DNA from: JAGOCV01 sp049445855
Lineage (GTDB): Bacteria > Pseudomonadota > Gammaproteobacteria > Burkholderiales > Burkholderiaceae_C
NCBI RefSeq assembly: GCF_049445855.1
Contig: NZ_JBMSDV010000001.1
Coordinates: forward strand, 1,426,001 to 1,490,000
Direction: 5' to 3'
DNA: 64,000 nucleotides
Shown here: positions 45,349 to 55,352 of the stretch, one piece after another
Layout: the number at the start of each line of letters is the position of its first letter
Position numbering within the stretch: position 1 is the stretch's first letter
Position numbers and translations under genes: made by a program
The notes under the pieces: model-generated
Databases searched by the model: none
What the model was told of the DNA's origin: nothing
What the model saw: the letters and a program-made list of their open reading frames with translations, nothing else

Positions 45349-46752
45349 TCAGACTTTTTTGGCTTTCTCGAAGGCTTCGTCGATGGTGCCGACCATGTAG
45401 AAGGCCTGCTCGGGCAGATGATCGCACTCACCGGCCACGATCATCTTGAAGCCGCGGATGGTTTCGGCCAGCGGCACGTACTTGCCGGGCGAACCCGTGA
45501 ACACTTCGGCCACGTGGAACGGCTGCGACAGGAAACGCTGGATCTTGCGGGCGCGGGCCACGATCAGCTTGTCGTCGGGCGACAGTTCGTCCATGCCCAG
45601 GATGGCGATGATGTCGCGCAGTTCCTTGTAGCGCTGCAGCGTGCCCTGCACGGCGCGGGCCGTACCGTAGTGGTCTTCACCGACGACGTGCGGGTCCAGC
45701 TGGCGGCTGGTGGAGTCCAGCGGGTCCACGGCGGGGTAGATACCCAGCGCGGCGATGTCACGCGACAGCACGACGGTGGAGTCCAGGTGGGCGAAGGTCG
45801 TGGCAGGCGACGGGTCGGTCAAGTCATCGGCAGGCACGTACACGGCCTGGATGGAGGTGATCGAGCCGACCTTGGTCGACGTGATGCGCTCCTGCAGGCG
45901 GCCCATTTCCTCGGCCAGCGTCGGCTGGTAGCCCACGGCGGAAGGCATGCGGCCCAGCAGCGCGGACACTTCGGTGCCGGCCAGCGTGTAGCGGTAGATG
46001 TTGTCCACGAAGAACAGCACGTCACGGCCTTCGTCGCGGAACGACTCGGCGATGGTCAGGCCGGTCAGCGCGACGCGCAGACGGTTGCCCGGGGGCTCGT
46101 TCATCTGGCCGTAGACCATGGCCACCTTGGATTCGGGCAGGTCGTCCAGCTTGACGACGCCGGAATCGGCCATCTCGTGATAGAAGTCGTTGCCTTCACG
46201 GGTACGCTCACCCACACCGGCGAACACCGACAAGCCCGAGTGCGCCTTGGCGATGTTGTTGATGAGTTCCATCATGTTCACGGTCTTGCCCACGCCGGCG
46301 CCACCGAACAGACCCACCTTGCCGCCCTTGGCGAACGGGCAGACCAGGTCGATCACCTTGATGCCGGTTTCGAGCAGTTCCTGCGAAGGCGACAGCTCGT
46401 CATAAGCCGGGGCCTTGCGGTGGATGGAGGCGGTGAGTTCCTGGCCGACGGGACCGCGCTCGTCGATCGGGTTGCCCAGCACGTCCATGATGCGGCCGAG
46501 GGTGGCCTTGCCCACGGGCACGGTGATGGGGTTGCCGGTGTTGGACACCAGGATGCCGCGGCGCAGGCCGTCGGCGGAACCGAGCGCAATGGTGCGCACG
46601 ATGCCGTCACCCAGCAGCTGCTGCACTTCGAGCGTCAGCGGCGAACCGTCGAGCTTGAGGGCGTCGTACACCTTGGGCATCTGGTCACGCGGGAACTCCA
46701 CGTCCACCACGGCGCCGATGCACTGAACAATCTTTCCTTGGACTTGAGCCAT
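45349..46752 (-). CDS. atpD: ATP synthase beta subunit
   Basis: This is the catalytic F1 subunit, 467 residues. The P-loop GGAGVGKT and the DELSEED-like region locally as DELSPDD are visible, along with GERTREGNDFYHEM. The ATG at 46752 (MAQVQGKIVQ) follows GGAG. A TTG at 46764 would add four residues and is not conserved. Flanked by atpG and atpC on the minus strand. Confidence 0.98.
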   Translation of the reverse strand: MAQVQGKIVQCIGAVVDVEFPRDQMPKVYDALKLDGSPLTLEVQQLLGDGIVRTIALGSADGLRRGILVSNTGNPITVPVGKATLGRIMDVLGNPIDERGPVGQELTASIHRKAPAYDELSPSQELLETGIKVIDLVCPFAKGGKVGLFGGAGVGKTVNMMELINNIAKAHSGLSVFAGVGERTREGNDFYHEMADSGVVKLDDLPESKVAMVYGQMNEPPGNRLRVALTGLTIAESFRDEGRDVLFFVDNIYRYTLAGTEVSALLGRMPSAVGYQPTLAEEMGRLQERITSTKVGSITSIQAVYVPADDLTDPSPATTFAHLDSTVVLSRDIAALGIYPAVDPLDSTSRQLDPHVVGEDHYGTARAVQGTLQRYKELRDIIAILGMDELSPDDKLIVARARKIQRFLSQPFHVAEVFTGSPGKYVPLAETIRGFKMIVAGECDHLPEQAFYMVGTIDEAFEKAKKV

Positions 46753-46785
46753 TTTTTGCTCCAATAAATTTCGATTTGGTGGACG

Positions 46786-47667
46786 TCAACCGCTGATGGC
46801 AGCCGCGCCGGAGACGATCTCGGACAGTTCCTTCGTGATCGCGGCCTGGCGGGTCTTGTTGTAGACCAGCTTCAGTTCCGAAATCACGTTGCCCGCGTTG
46901 TCGGTGGCGGCCTTCATGGCCACCATGCGCGCGGCCTGCTCGGACGCCATGTTTTCAGCCACGGCCTGGAAGACCAGTGCTTCGACATAGCGGACCAGCA
47001 GCTCGTCGATCACCGACTGCGCATCCGGTTCGTAGATGTAGTCCCAGCTATGCGCACCGGACTCCCTGGCTTCCGCCTCGAGTTGTGCCTGCGACAGCGG
47101 CAGCAGTTGCTGGACCACCGGTTCCTGGCGCATGGTGTTGATGAACTTCGTGTAGCAGACGTACACGGCGTTCACCTCGCCACGGACATACGCGTCGAGC
47201 AGCACCTTCACGGGACCGATCAGCTTGTCCAGGTGCGGCTTGTCACCCAGCTGGGTCACGTGCGACACGACCTTGGCGCCGATGCGGCCCAGGAAGCCGA
47301 GCCCCTTGCTGCCGATCGCCACGACCTCGGCCGACTGGCCCTGGCCCTGCAGATCGCGCAGCTTGTTGGTGACGGCGCGCAGGATGTTGGTGTTCAGGCC
47401 GCCGCACAGTCCCTTGTCCGTCGTCACCACGATGAAGCCCGCGACCTTGGCCTCGTTGGTCTTCATGAACGGATGGACGTACTCGGGATTGGCCTGGCCC
47501 AGGTTGGCGGCAATGTCGCGCACCTTTTCAGCGTAGGGACGGGCCGCACGCATGCGTTCCTGTGCCTTGCGCATCTTGGACACGGAAATCATTTCCATGG
47601 CCTTGGTGATCTTCTTCGTCGATTCGAAGTTCTTGATCTTGCCGCGGATTTCCTTGCCTGTTGCCAT
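46786..47667 (-). CDS. atpG: ATP synthase gamma subunit
   Basis: This is the central rotor shaft of F1, 293 residues. The N-terminal helix MATGKEIRGKIKNFESTKK and the C-terminal MKAATDNAGNVISELKLVYN helix are the conserved coiled-coil ends. It lies between atpA and atpD in the standard order. Confidence 0.97.
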   Translation of the reverse strand: MATGKEIRGKIKNFESTKKITKAMEMISVSKMRKAQERMRAARPYAEKVRDIAANLGQANPEYVHPFMKTNEAKVAGFIVVTTDKGLCGGLNTNILRAVTNKLRDLQGQGQSAEVVAIGSKGLGFLGRIGAKVVSHVTQLGDKPHLDKLIGPVKVLLDAYVRGEVNAVYVCYTKFINTMRQEPVVQQLLPLSQAQLEAEARESGAHSWDYIYEPDAQSVIDELLVRYVEALVFQAVAENMASEQAARMVAMKAATDNAGNVISELKLVYNKTRQAAITKELSEIVSGAAAISG

Positions 47668-47699
47668 GGTGGCTCCTTATTCGTTGGAAGACTGCGCGA

Positions 47700-49253
<1,554 letters not shown>

Positions 49254-49298
49254 GGCTCTTTCCTTGGTTACTTGGGTTCGCGCGGTCTCGGCTGCCGG

Positions 49299-49826
49299 TC
49301 AGGCAGTGAGGGCGGTTTTCATTTGATCCAGTCGTGCCTTGACAGAGGTGTCGAGCACCTCGTCGCCCACGACCACGCGGATGCCGCCGATCAGCGACTC
49401 GTCCTGCACCACCGAGACGTTCAGCTTGCGGCCGAAACGCTTCTCGAGCACTGCCGATACTTCAGCCAGCTGCTGTGCGTCGATCGGGAAGGCGCTGTGC
49501 ACCACGGCGTCCGACGAACCGCTGCTCGCATTGCGCAACGCACGGAACTGCGCGGCCACTTCGGGCAGCGCGGCCAGGCGACCGTTCTCGATGACGGTGC
49601 GAAGGAAGTTCTTCGCGCTGTCGGGCAGTGGCGTGCGCGCCGTGCCCGAAATCACGTCGAACACCTGCTCCGGCGTGGACTTCGGGTTGTCGGCGAACTG
49701 CAGCAGCAGCGGGCTGCCGGCGATGGCGGCCAGCTCGTCCAGCCAAGCGGATGCCTGCGCGTCGGACCCGGCAGCCTTGTACAGCGCTTCGGCGTAGGGA
49801 CGGGCGATGGTGGCGATTTCGGCCAT
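49299..49826 (-). CDS. atpH: ATP synthase delta subunit
   Basis: This is the peripheral-stalk subunit that joins F1 to the b subunits, 175 residues. It begins MAEIATIARPYAEALYKAA, the family signature, and ends with the DESLIGGIRVVVGDEVLDTS element. It lies 13 bp downstream of atpF. Confidence 0.96.
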   Translation of the reverse strand: MAEIATIARPYAEALYKAAGSDAQASAWLDELAAIAGSPLLLQFADNPKSTPEQVFDVISGTARTPLPDSAKNFLRTVIENGRLAALPEVAAQFRALRNASSGSSDAVVHSAFPIDAQQLAEVSAVLEKRFGRKLNVSVVQDESLIGGIRVVVGDEVLDTSVKARLDQMKTALTA

Positions 49827-49839
49827 GGTGGTTCCTCGC

Positions 49840-50310
49840 TTACAGCTCGGTCTTCAGGCGGCCCAGCAGGTCGGCATGGACACCGGCATTCACTTCCTTG
49901 CGGAGGATCTGCTCGGCGCCCTTGACGGCCAGTGCGGCAACCTGCTCGCGCAGCGTCTCGCGGGCCTTGACCATCTGCTGGTCGGCTTCGGCACGGGCGG
50001 CGGCAACGATCTTGTTGCCTTCTTCCGTGGCGCGGGCCTTGGCTTCCTCGATGATCGACTGCGCACGACGCTCGGCGTCGGCGAGGCGCGATGCGGTCTC
50101 GGTGCGGGACTGTGCCAGTTCGGCCTCGACCTTGGCATTCGCTGCGGACAGCTCTGCCTTGGCCTTGTCCGCTGCGGCCAGGCCGTCGGCGATCTTTTGC
50201 GCACGCTCGTCCAGCGCCTTGGTGATCGGCGGCCAGACGAACTTCATGGTGAACCACACCAGGATCGCAAACACGACCGCCTGCAGAAACAGGGTCGAAT
50301 TAATGTTCAC
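49840..50310 (-). CDS. atpF: ATP synthase b subunit
   Basis: This is the membrane-anchored stalk subunit, 156 residues. One N-terminal membrane helix (MNINSTLFLQAVVFAILVWF) precedes a long charged coiled coil. Translation appears to start at a GTG (50310), with AAAGGA upstream at a good distance. A GTG start may lower its expression relative to the neighbouring atpE. Confidence 0.95.
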   Translation of the reverse strand: MNINSTLFLQAVVFAILVWFTMKFVWPPITKALDERAQKIADGLAAADKAKAELSAANAKVEAELAQSRTETASRLADAERRAQSIIEEAKARATEEGNKIVAAARAEADQQMVKARETLREQVAALAVKGAEQILRKEVNAGVHADLLGRLKTEL

Positions 50311-50347
50311 GGCTCAATTCCTTTCAAGCACGAGGCTTGAGGCCGCA

Positions 50348-50596
50348 TCAGGCCAGGACGAAGGGGTTGGCGAAGGCGAACAGCAGGGCAATGGCCACGC
50401 CGATCAGGAACGCGGCGTCGATCAGGCCGGCCAGAATGAACATCTTGGTCTGCAGTTCGTTGATCAGCTCGGGCTGGCGGGCCGAAGCTTCCAGGAACTT
50501 GCCGCCCATCAGCGCGATGCCGATGGAAGCGCCGATAGCGCCCAGACCAACGATGATGCCGCAAGCCAGAGCGACGAGGCCGAGAATGTTTTCCAT
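50348..50596 (-). CDS. atpE: ATP synthase c subunit
   Basis: This is the proteolipid of the Fo ring, 82 residues with two membrane helices. The proton-carrying carboxylate is D60 in LAGLIDAAFLIG; the polar loop is ARQPEL. I see no sign of the sodium-binding signature, so proton coupling is expected. Confidence 0.97.
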   Translation of the reverse strand: MENILGLVALACGIIVGLGAIGASIGIALMGGKFLEASARQPELINELQTKMFILAGLIDAAFLIGVAIALLFAFANPFVLA

Positions 50597-50653
50597 GATT
50601 GCTCCTTCAGGTAAGTAGTGGAAAAGTGAAAACCGAAAAACCAGTATCGAAAA

Positions 50654-51541
50654 TCAGTGGTGATCGTGAGCCTGGCCCACGTAGATGAGCGTCAGCATCA
50701 TGAAGATGAACGCCTGCAACGTGATGACCAGGATGTGGAAGATGCTCCACACCGTACCCGCGATGACGTGGCCGACGCCGAGCCAGAAGCCCCCCGTCAG
50801 CGGATTGAATTGCCAGGCCCACACGCCACCCATGAGGGCGATCAGCATGAACACCAGCTCGCCGGCGAACATGTTGCCGAACAGCCGCATGCCGTGGGAC
50901 ACGGTCTTGGCCAGGAACTCGATCATCTGCATCAGGAAGTTGATCGGGTAGAGGAAGATCTTGTCGCCGAAGGGCGCCGCGACGAGTTCATGCGCCCAGC
51001 CGCCGGCGCCCTTGATCTTCACGTTGTAGACCAGGCAGACCAGCAGCACGCTGACCGACAGGCCGAGCGTGGTGGACAGGTCGGCCGTGGGCACGACGCG
51101 GTGATAGTCCTTGAAGCCCATCGCCGGACCGGCGGTGTGCCAGATCGAGGGCAGCAGATCGACGGGGATCATGTCCATCGCGTTCATCAGGAAGATCCAG
51201 ACGAACACGGTGAGTGCGAGCGGCGAGACCAGCTTGCGGCTGGTGGCGTTCTTGATCACGCCCTTGGCCTGGTTCTCGACCATCTCGGAGAGGATTTCGA
51301 CAGCGGCCTGGAAGCGGCCCGGCACGCCGGACGTGGCGCGGCGCGCGGCACGCCACAGCAGGAAGCAACCGATCACGCCGAGGACGATGGAATAGAAGAC
51401 GGAATCCAGGTTGAAGACACTGAAGTCGACGATGCTGGTCTGCTTCGTGCTCTGGAAGGAGAAGTCCTTCTGCAGATGCTGCAAGTGGTGAACGATGTAT
51501 TCACCGGCCGTCGGCGCATGCGTTCCAGTTGATTCAGCCAT
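50654..51541 (-). CDS. atpB: ATP synthase a subunit
   Basis: This is the proton-channel subunit, 295 residues with five to six membrane helices. The essential arginine lies in the segment VSHGMRLFGNMFAGEL. The C-terminal YVGQAHDHH is a common betaproteobacterial ending. It follows atpI and precedes atpE. Confidence 0.97.
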   Translation of the reverse strand: MAESTGTHAPTAGEYIVHHLQHLQKDFSFQSTKQTSIVDFSVFNLDSVFYSIVLGVIGCFLLWRAARRATSGVPGRFQAAVEILSEMVENQAKGVIKNATSRKLVSPLALTVFVWIFLMNAMDMIPVDLLPSIWHTAGPAMGFKDYHRVVPTADLSTTLGLSVSVLLVCLVYNVKIKGAGGWAHELVAAPFGDKIFLYPINFLMQMIEFLAKTVSHGMRLFGNMFAGELVFMLIALMGGVWAWQFNPLTGGFWLGVGHVIAGTVWSIFHILVITLQAFIFMMLTLIYVGQAHDHH

Positions 51542-51555
51542 AAATCAGTTCCGTG

Positions 51556-52074
51556 TCAATTTCGACCCTGGGCGACCGGTTGCCGCGATTGCAGCCACCA
51601 CACCACCCAATACATTTTCATCGTCACCACGAAGCTGGCCACCATGGTGAGCCAGCTCAGTTGAGCCACGACCTTCGGAGCCGCCAGCAGCATCGCCAGC
51701 GTCACCACGACTTTCGCGGCTTCCCAAATCATCAAGCGCAGCAGCGCAGTGGCAGGCGAAGCATTCAGGGCGCTGCGTGACAAGGCCCGCGCAAACAGGA
51801 TTGCGGGAACGATCACCGACAAAGCACCCCAGGCAGCCGACCAGCCGTGGGCGGCGGAACCACCCCACAACCAGGCGACAAGAACTGCGACTCCTCCAGC
51901 CCCGGCCTGAATCAGCACCACGCGCCACATCGAAAGCGGCACCTGGCGCCTGCGCCATCGAGCCGCTTCTTCAGCGCTCATTGGCTTGAAATCAGGCCCG
52001 AACCCTCCAACTGCCTCTTCAGGCTCTTCTGCTTTCAGGTCAGGAGAAGTCATTGTGCGCACCATTGATGACAT
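51556..52074 (-). CDS. atpI: ATP synthase subunit I (AtpI-like)
   Basis: This is a membrane protein of the AtpI/ATP synthase I family, 172 residues with about four helices after an extended hydrophilic N terminus of roughly 48 residues. Conserved features are weak, as usual in this family; the position as first gene of the atp operon is the main evidence. AtpI helps c-ring assembly and possibly magnesium handling. Three ATG codons (52074, 52065, 52053) could serve as start; no strong ribosome-binding site decides between them. Confidence 0.85.
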   Translation of the reverse strand: MSSMVRTMTSPDLKAEEPEEAVGGFGPDFKPMSAEEAARWRRRQVPLSMWRVVLIQAGAGGVAVLVAWLWGGSAAHGWSAAWGALSVIVPAILFARALSRSALNASPATALLRLMIWEAAKVVVTLAMLLAAPKVVAQLSWLTMVASFVVTMKMYWVVWWLQSRQPVAQGRN

Positions 52075-52145
52075 GTTGACGCCCCATGCTCGTCTACCGA
52101 CCCTTGCCTTGCGCTTTGCGCCAAGGCAATTTCACAAAGCTTTTC

Positions 52146-52151
52146 ATTATA
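52146..52151 (-). promoter_or_regulatory. Probable -10 box of the atp operon promoter
   Basis: On the minus strand the hexamer TATAAT is a perfect sigma-70 -10 box, about 70 bp upstream of the atpI start. A matching -35 is poor; TTGTCG lies with a 20-bp spacer. The 221-bp gap between atpI and the next plus-strand frame also contains an imperfect hairpin at 52199-52221 with a T run on the plus strand, of uncertain function. Confidence 0.6.
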
Positions 52152-52295
52152 CGTAGAAACCCGCAGCGCTCCGACAAGCCCTGAGACAGCAATCAGGAAA
52201 GCGCCCCGAAAGAGGGCTTTTGTGGTGGGCAAAAGCCGCTGGGTCACTTCACAGGCCGCGGCACTTCGCAGGTGAATCACGCGACAATCCTGCCC

Positions 52296-52397
52296 ATGGA
52301 ATCCTCGCCTGCCGTCTTGCCCGTCACGACGCTGCACGGCAAGCCGATTGGAAACGACCGCGTCGGCCCCATCTACAAACAGGAAGCCCAACCATGA
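52296..52397 (+). pseudogene. Probable remnant of a D-amino-acid aminotransferase gene (3' part)
   Basis: A 33-codon frame runs directly into the ybeD start (ATGA overlap). Its translation contains VLPVTTLHGKPIGNDRVGPI, which strongly resembles the C-terminal part of D-alanine/D-amino-acid aminotransferases (VLPVT-LDGKPVG...GPV). In other Burkholderiales an intact gene for that enzyme, as I recall, precedes ybeD, lipB and lipA. Here about nine tenths of the gene is missing upstream, and the usual tail after GPI is also lost. It is probably a decay relic kept in place because it overlaps the ybeD start. It could also be a short leader peptide. Confidence 0.5.
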
Positions 52398-52678
52398 CCA
52401 CCACCGACTCGACGCCCCGCAGCGAATCGCTCATCGAATATCCGTCGCGCTTTCCCATCAAGGTGATGGGCGCGAAGGTGGACGGATTCGTGCACGCGGT
52501 CACGGCCATCGCAAAGCAGTTCGACCCCGGATTCGATGCATCCAGCGTCGAGTTGCGCGACAGCAAGGCCGGCAACTACCTGGGCGTCACCATCACCATC
52601 ACGGCCACCAGCCGCGAGCAGCTCGACGAGCTGTACCGCACGCTGTCCACGCATCCGATGGTGAAGGTCGTCCTCTGA
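52394..52678 (+). CDS. ybeD: YbeD/DUF493 family protein
   Basis: This is a small ferredoxin-like-fold protein of 94 residues encoded next to lipB in most proteobacteria. Segments IEYPSRFPIKVMG near the N terminus and STHPMVKVVL at the end are typical. The start at 52394 overlaps the stop of the upstream aminotransferase remnant. Its function is unknown; a regulatory role around lipoate metabolism is suggested only by gene order. Confidence 0.92.
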   Translation: MTTTDSTPRSESLIEYPSRFPIKVMGAKVDGFVHAVTAIAKQFDPGFDASSVELRDSKAGNYLGVTITITATSREQLDELYRTLSTHPMVKVVL

Positions 52679-52693
52679 GGGTTGCCGCGCCCC

Positions 52694-53362
52694 ATGGAAA
52701 CGCAAATGCGCGGCCGGGTGGACTACTTGCCCACCTATGCGGCCATGCAGGCCTTCACCGGGAGCCGAACGGCCGAAACGCCGGACACGCTGTGGGTGTG
52801 CGAACACCCACCTGTCTACACGCAGGGGCTGGCCGGGCAGGCGAGCCATGTGCTCGCTCCGGGCGACATTCCCGTGGTCCCAACCAACCGCGGTGGCCAG
52901 GTCACCTACCATGGTCCCGGCCAGGTCGTGGCCTATCCACTGGTCGACCTGCGGCGGGCCGGCTACTTCGTGAAGGAATACGTGTACCGGATCGAGGAAG
53001 CCGTCCTCCGCACGCTCGGGCATTTCGGGGTGACGGGCCACCGGGTCGCCGGCGCGCCGGGCATCTACGTGCGGCTGGACGACCCGTTTTCCCATGCAGC
53101 CCTGACCGGCCCTGCGCCGGCCGGCAACCCGTTCCGGGGGCTGGGCAAGATTGCCGCCCTGGGCATCAAGGTCAGCCGCCACTGTACCTACCACGGCGTG
53201 GCACTGAACGTGGCGATGGACCTGGAACCCTTTTCCCGTATCAACCCTTGCGGTTATGCAGGGCTGCAAACCGTGGACCTTTCTACAATCGGCGTTCAGA
53301 CCACCTGGGATGAAGCCGCCACCGTGCTGGGCCAGAAGCTCGGCAACAGGCTGGCCCCCTAG
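52694..53362 (+). CDS. lipB: Octanoyltransferase LipB
   Basis: This enzyme transfers octanoate from acyl carrier protein to lipoyl domains of 2-oxoacid dehydrogenases and the glycine cleavage H protein. The protein has 222 residues. The catalytic cysteine is C186 in INPCGYAG and the lysine is K152 in GKIAALGIK. The signature RGGQVTYHGPGQ is intact. The ATG at 52694 is preferred over a TTG at 52682 because it follows a GAGGG site by 12 bp. It is followed by lipA 14 bp later. Confidence 0.96.
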   Translation: METQMRGRVDYLPTYAAMQAFTGSRTAETPDTLWVCEHPPVYTQGLAGQASHVLAPGDIPVVPTNRGGQVTYHGPGQVVAYPLVDLRRAGYFVKEYVYRIEEAVLRTLGHFGVTGHRVAGAPGIYVRLDDPFSHAALTGPAPAGNPFRGLGKIAALGIKVSRHCTYHGVALNVAMDLEPFSRINPCGYAGLQTVDLSTIGVQTTWDEAATVLGQKLGNRLAP

Positions 53363-53376
53363 AAGATGAGCCAACG

Positions 53377-54369
53377 ATGAGCACCACCGAAGTCGTGCGC
53401 GATGCGCAAACCGTCGAGACCTACAACGCCTCTGCCAAGCAGAAGGCGGCGGCGAAGCTTTCGCGCATTCCCGTGAAGGTCGAGCACGCCGAGGTGCTCA
53501 AGAAGCCGGACTGGATCCGCGTCAAGGCGGGCTCGCCCACCACGCGCTTCTACGAGATCAAGCAGATCCTGCGTGAAAGCAATCTGCACACGGTGTGCGA
53601 GGAAGCCTCGTGCCCGAACATCGGCGAGTGCTTCGGCAAGGGCACGGCCACGTTCATGATCATGGGTGACAAATGCACCCGCCGCTGCCCGTTCTGCGAC
53701 GTGGGCCATGGCCGCCCCGATCCGCTGGACAAGGACGAGCCGCTGAACCTGGCGCGCACCATTGCACGCCTGAAGCTCAAGTACGTGGTGATCACCAGCG
53801 TGGACCGCGACGACCTGCGTGACGGCGGCAGCGGCCACTTCGTCGAGTGCATCCGGAAGACACGCGAACTCTCCCCATCGACGCAGATCGAAATCCTCGT
53901 GCCCGACTTCCGCGGCCGCGACGACCGCGCACTCGAAATCCTGAAAGCCGCACCGCCGGACGTGATGAACCACAACCTGGAAACCGCGCCCCGCCTGTAC
54001 AAGGAAGCGCGCCCGGGCAGCGACTACCAGTTCAGCCTGAACCTGCTGAAGAAGTTCAAGGCGCTGCATCCGACCGTGCCGACCAAGAGCGGCATCATGG
54101 TGGGCCTGGGCGAAACCGACGAGGAAATCCTGCAGGTCATGCGCGACATGCGCGAGCACGACATCGACATGCTCACCATCGGCCAGTACCTCGCGCCGAC
54201 CATGAGCCACCTGCCCGTGCGCCGCTACGTGCACCCCGACACCTTCCGGATGTTCGAGGAGAAGGCGTACGAGATGGGCTTCACCCACGCCGCCGTCGGT
54301 GCGATGGTCCGGTCGAGCTACCACGCCGACCACCAGGCCGAGATGGCCGGCCTCCAGCCGGTCGCCTGA
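53377..54369 (+). CDS. lipA: Lipoyl synthase LipA
   Basis: This is a radical SAM enzyme of 330 residues that inserts two sulfurs into the octanoyl chain. The auxiliary cluster ligands are C74, C79 and C85 in CEEASCPNIGEC, and the radical SAM cluster ligands are C100, C104 and C107 in CTRRCPFC. The C-terminal RSSYHAD contains the serine ligand. It acts after LipB, the product of the adjacent gene. Confidence 0.98.
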   Translation: MSTTEVVRDAQTVETYNASAKQKAAAKLSRIPVKVEHAEVLKKPDWIRVKAGSPTTRFYEIKQILRESNLHTVCEEASCPNIGECFGKGTATFMIMGDKCTRRCPFCDVGHGRPDPLDKDEPLNLARTIARLKLKYVVITSVDRDDLRDGGSGHFVECIRKTRELSPSTQIEILVPDFRGRDDRALEILKAAPPDVMNHNLETAPRLYKEARPGSDYQFSLNLLKKFKALHPTVPTKSGIMVGLGETDEEILQVMRDMREHDIDMLTIGQYLAPTMSHLPVRRYVHPDTFRMFEEKAYEMGFTHAAVGAMVRSSYHADHQAEMAGLQPVA

Positions 54370-54388
54370 CAAGCGCAGTGCCGCCGCC

Positions 54389-55333
54389 GTGAACACGACC
54401 GCGGCATCTTCCGCCCCCAGCGCCTCGCCCTGGCGGGCGCCGCACGCAACACCTGCCTGCCCCAACTGCGGCGCGCTGATGCAGCCCACGCCGCTGGAAG
54501 GTCACTATGGTCCGCCGGTCCCCACGGACGTCTGCCTGAACTGCCACCTGGTGTGGTTCGATGAATTCGAATCGGTCCGCCTGTCGGGGCTGGGTTGGGT
54601 GCAGTTGCTGCGGCTCATGCGCACCGGCGACTCTTCTTCCGGCGCGCCGTTGTCGTCAAGGCTGGGTTGCGTGCGCTGCGATGCGCCGCTGAAGCCGGTG
54701 AACAACCTCACGCGATTCGGCCGCTTCGCTGCGCTCGAATGCCCACGCCGTCACGGCCACCTGCAGACATTCAGCCTGCTGCTCGCCGAGCGTGGCCTCG
54801 TGCGCCCGATGTCGCGCAGCGACCTGCAGACTCTGGCCGAGGAAAAGCGTGTGGCCTGCTGCCTCAATTGCGGCAGCGCCATCTCGGAACTGGCTGAACG
54901 GTGCAAGCACTGCGAAAGCCCCCTGGTGGTGATCGACATGCCGCGCCTCATGGAAGCCCTGCTGGTGCGCCACGCCAAGCCGGTGTCGGAAGAAGCCGCG
55001 TCGCATGTGGCATGGCATTGCATGGGCTGCGGTTCGGCGCTGGAGCCCACGCGCTCGGCGCGTTGCGAGTACTGCCATCACGCCGTGGTGGTGCCGTCAC
55101 TGGTGGACATCGGGCCCCTGCTGGACACTGTGGAGCCGATCCTGCGCGGCTTCCTGCCGCGCGCCGCGAAGCCCCATGGTGCACGCCTGCGCGAGCAGCT
55201 CGGTGACTACCGCGCCACAGCCGTGTTCCGCTTCTGGCGACGATTCTCCGAGCCGAAGCGCGAAACCGTGACGCTGGTGAAGGTGGTGTTCGCGATGATC
55301 ACCGCGCTGGCCATCTGGATCTACCTGCACTGA
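54389..55333 (+). CDS. Zinc-ribbon membrane-anchored protein of unknown function
   Basis: The protein has 314 residues and seven CxxC pairs. The first two (CPNCGALM and CLNCHLVWF) form a zf-TFIIB-like zinc ribbon; the rest (CVRCD, CLNCG, CKHCE, CMGCG, CEYCH) make further ribbons. A single hydrophobic segment at the C terminus (VVFAMITALAIWIYL) would anchor it in the inner membrane with the ribbons in the cytoplasm. A GTG at 54389 is the best start; the ribosome-binding site is not strong. It is 19 bp beyond lipA, perhaps cotranscribed. Function unknown. Confidence 0.8.
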   Translation: MNTTAASSAPSASPWRAPHATPACPNCGALMQPTPLEGHYGPPVPTDVCLNCHLVWFDEFESVRLSGLGWVQLLRLMRTGDSSSGAPLSSRLGCVRCDAPLKPVNNLTRFGRFAALECPRRHGHLQTFSLLLAERGLVRPMSRSDLQTLAEEKRVACCLNCGSAISELAERCKHCESPLVVIDMPRLMEALLVRHAKPVSEEAASHVAWHCMGCGSALEPTRSARCEYCHHAVVVPSLVDIGPLLDTVEPILRGFLPRAAKPHGARLREQLGDYRATAVFRFWRRFSEPKRETVTLVKVVFAMITALAIWIYLH

Positions 55334-55352
55334 GCGAGGGGCCGGTGGCCGC

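Noticed and set aside
52199..52221. Imperfect AAAGC...GCTTTT hairpin upstream of the aminotransferase remnant
   Set aside because: It has a bulge and a short stem, and no plus-strand gene precedes it that would need termination; it may be chance.
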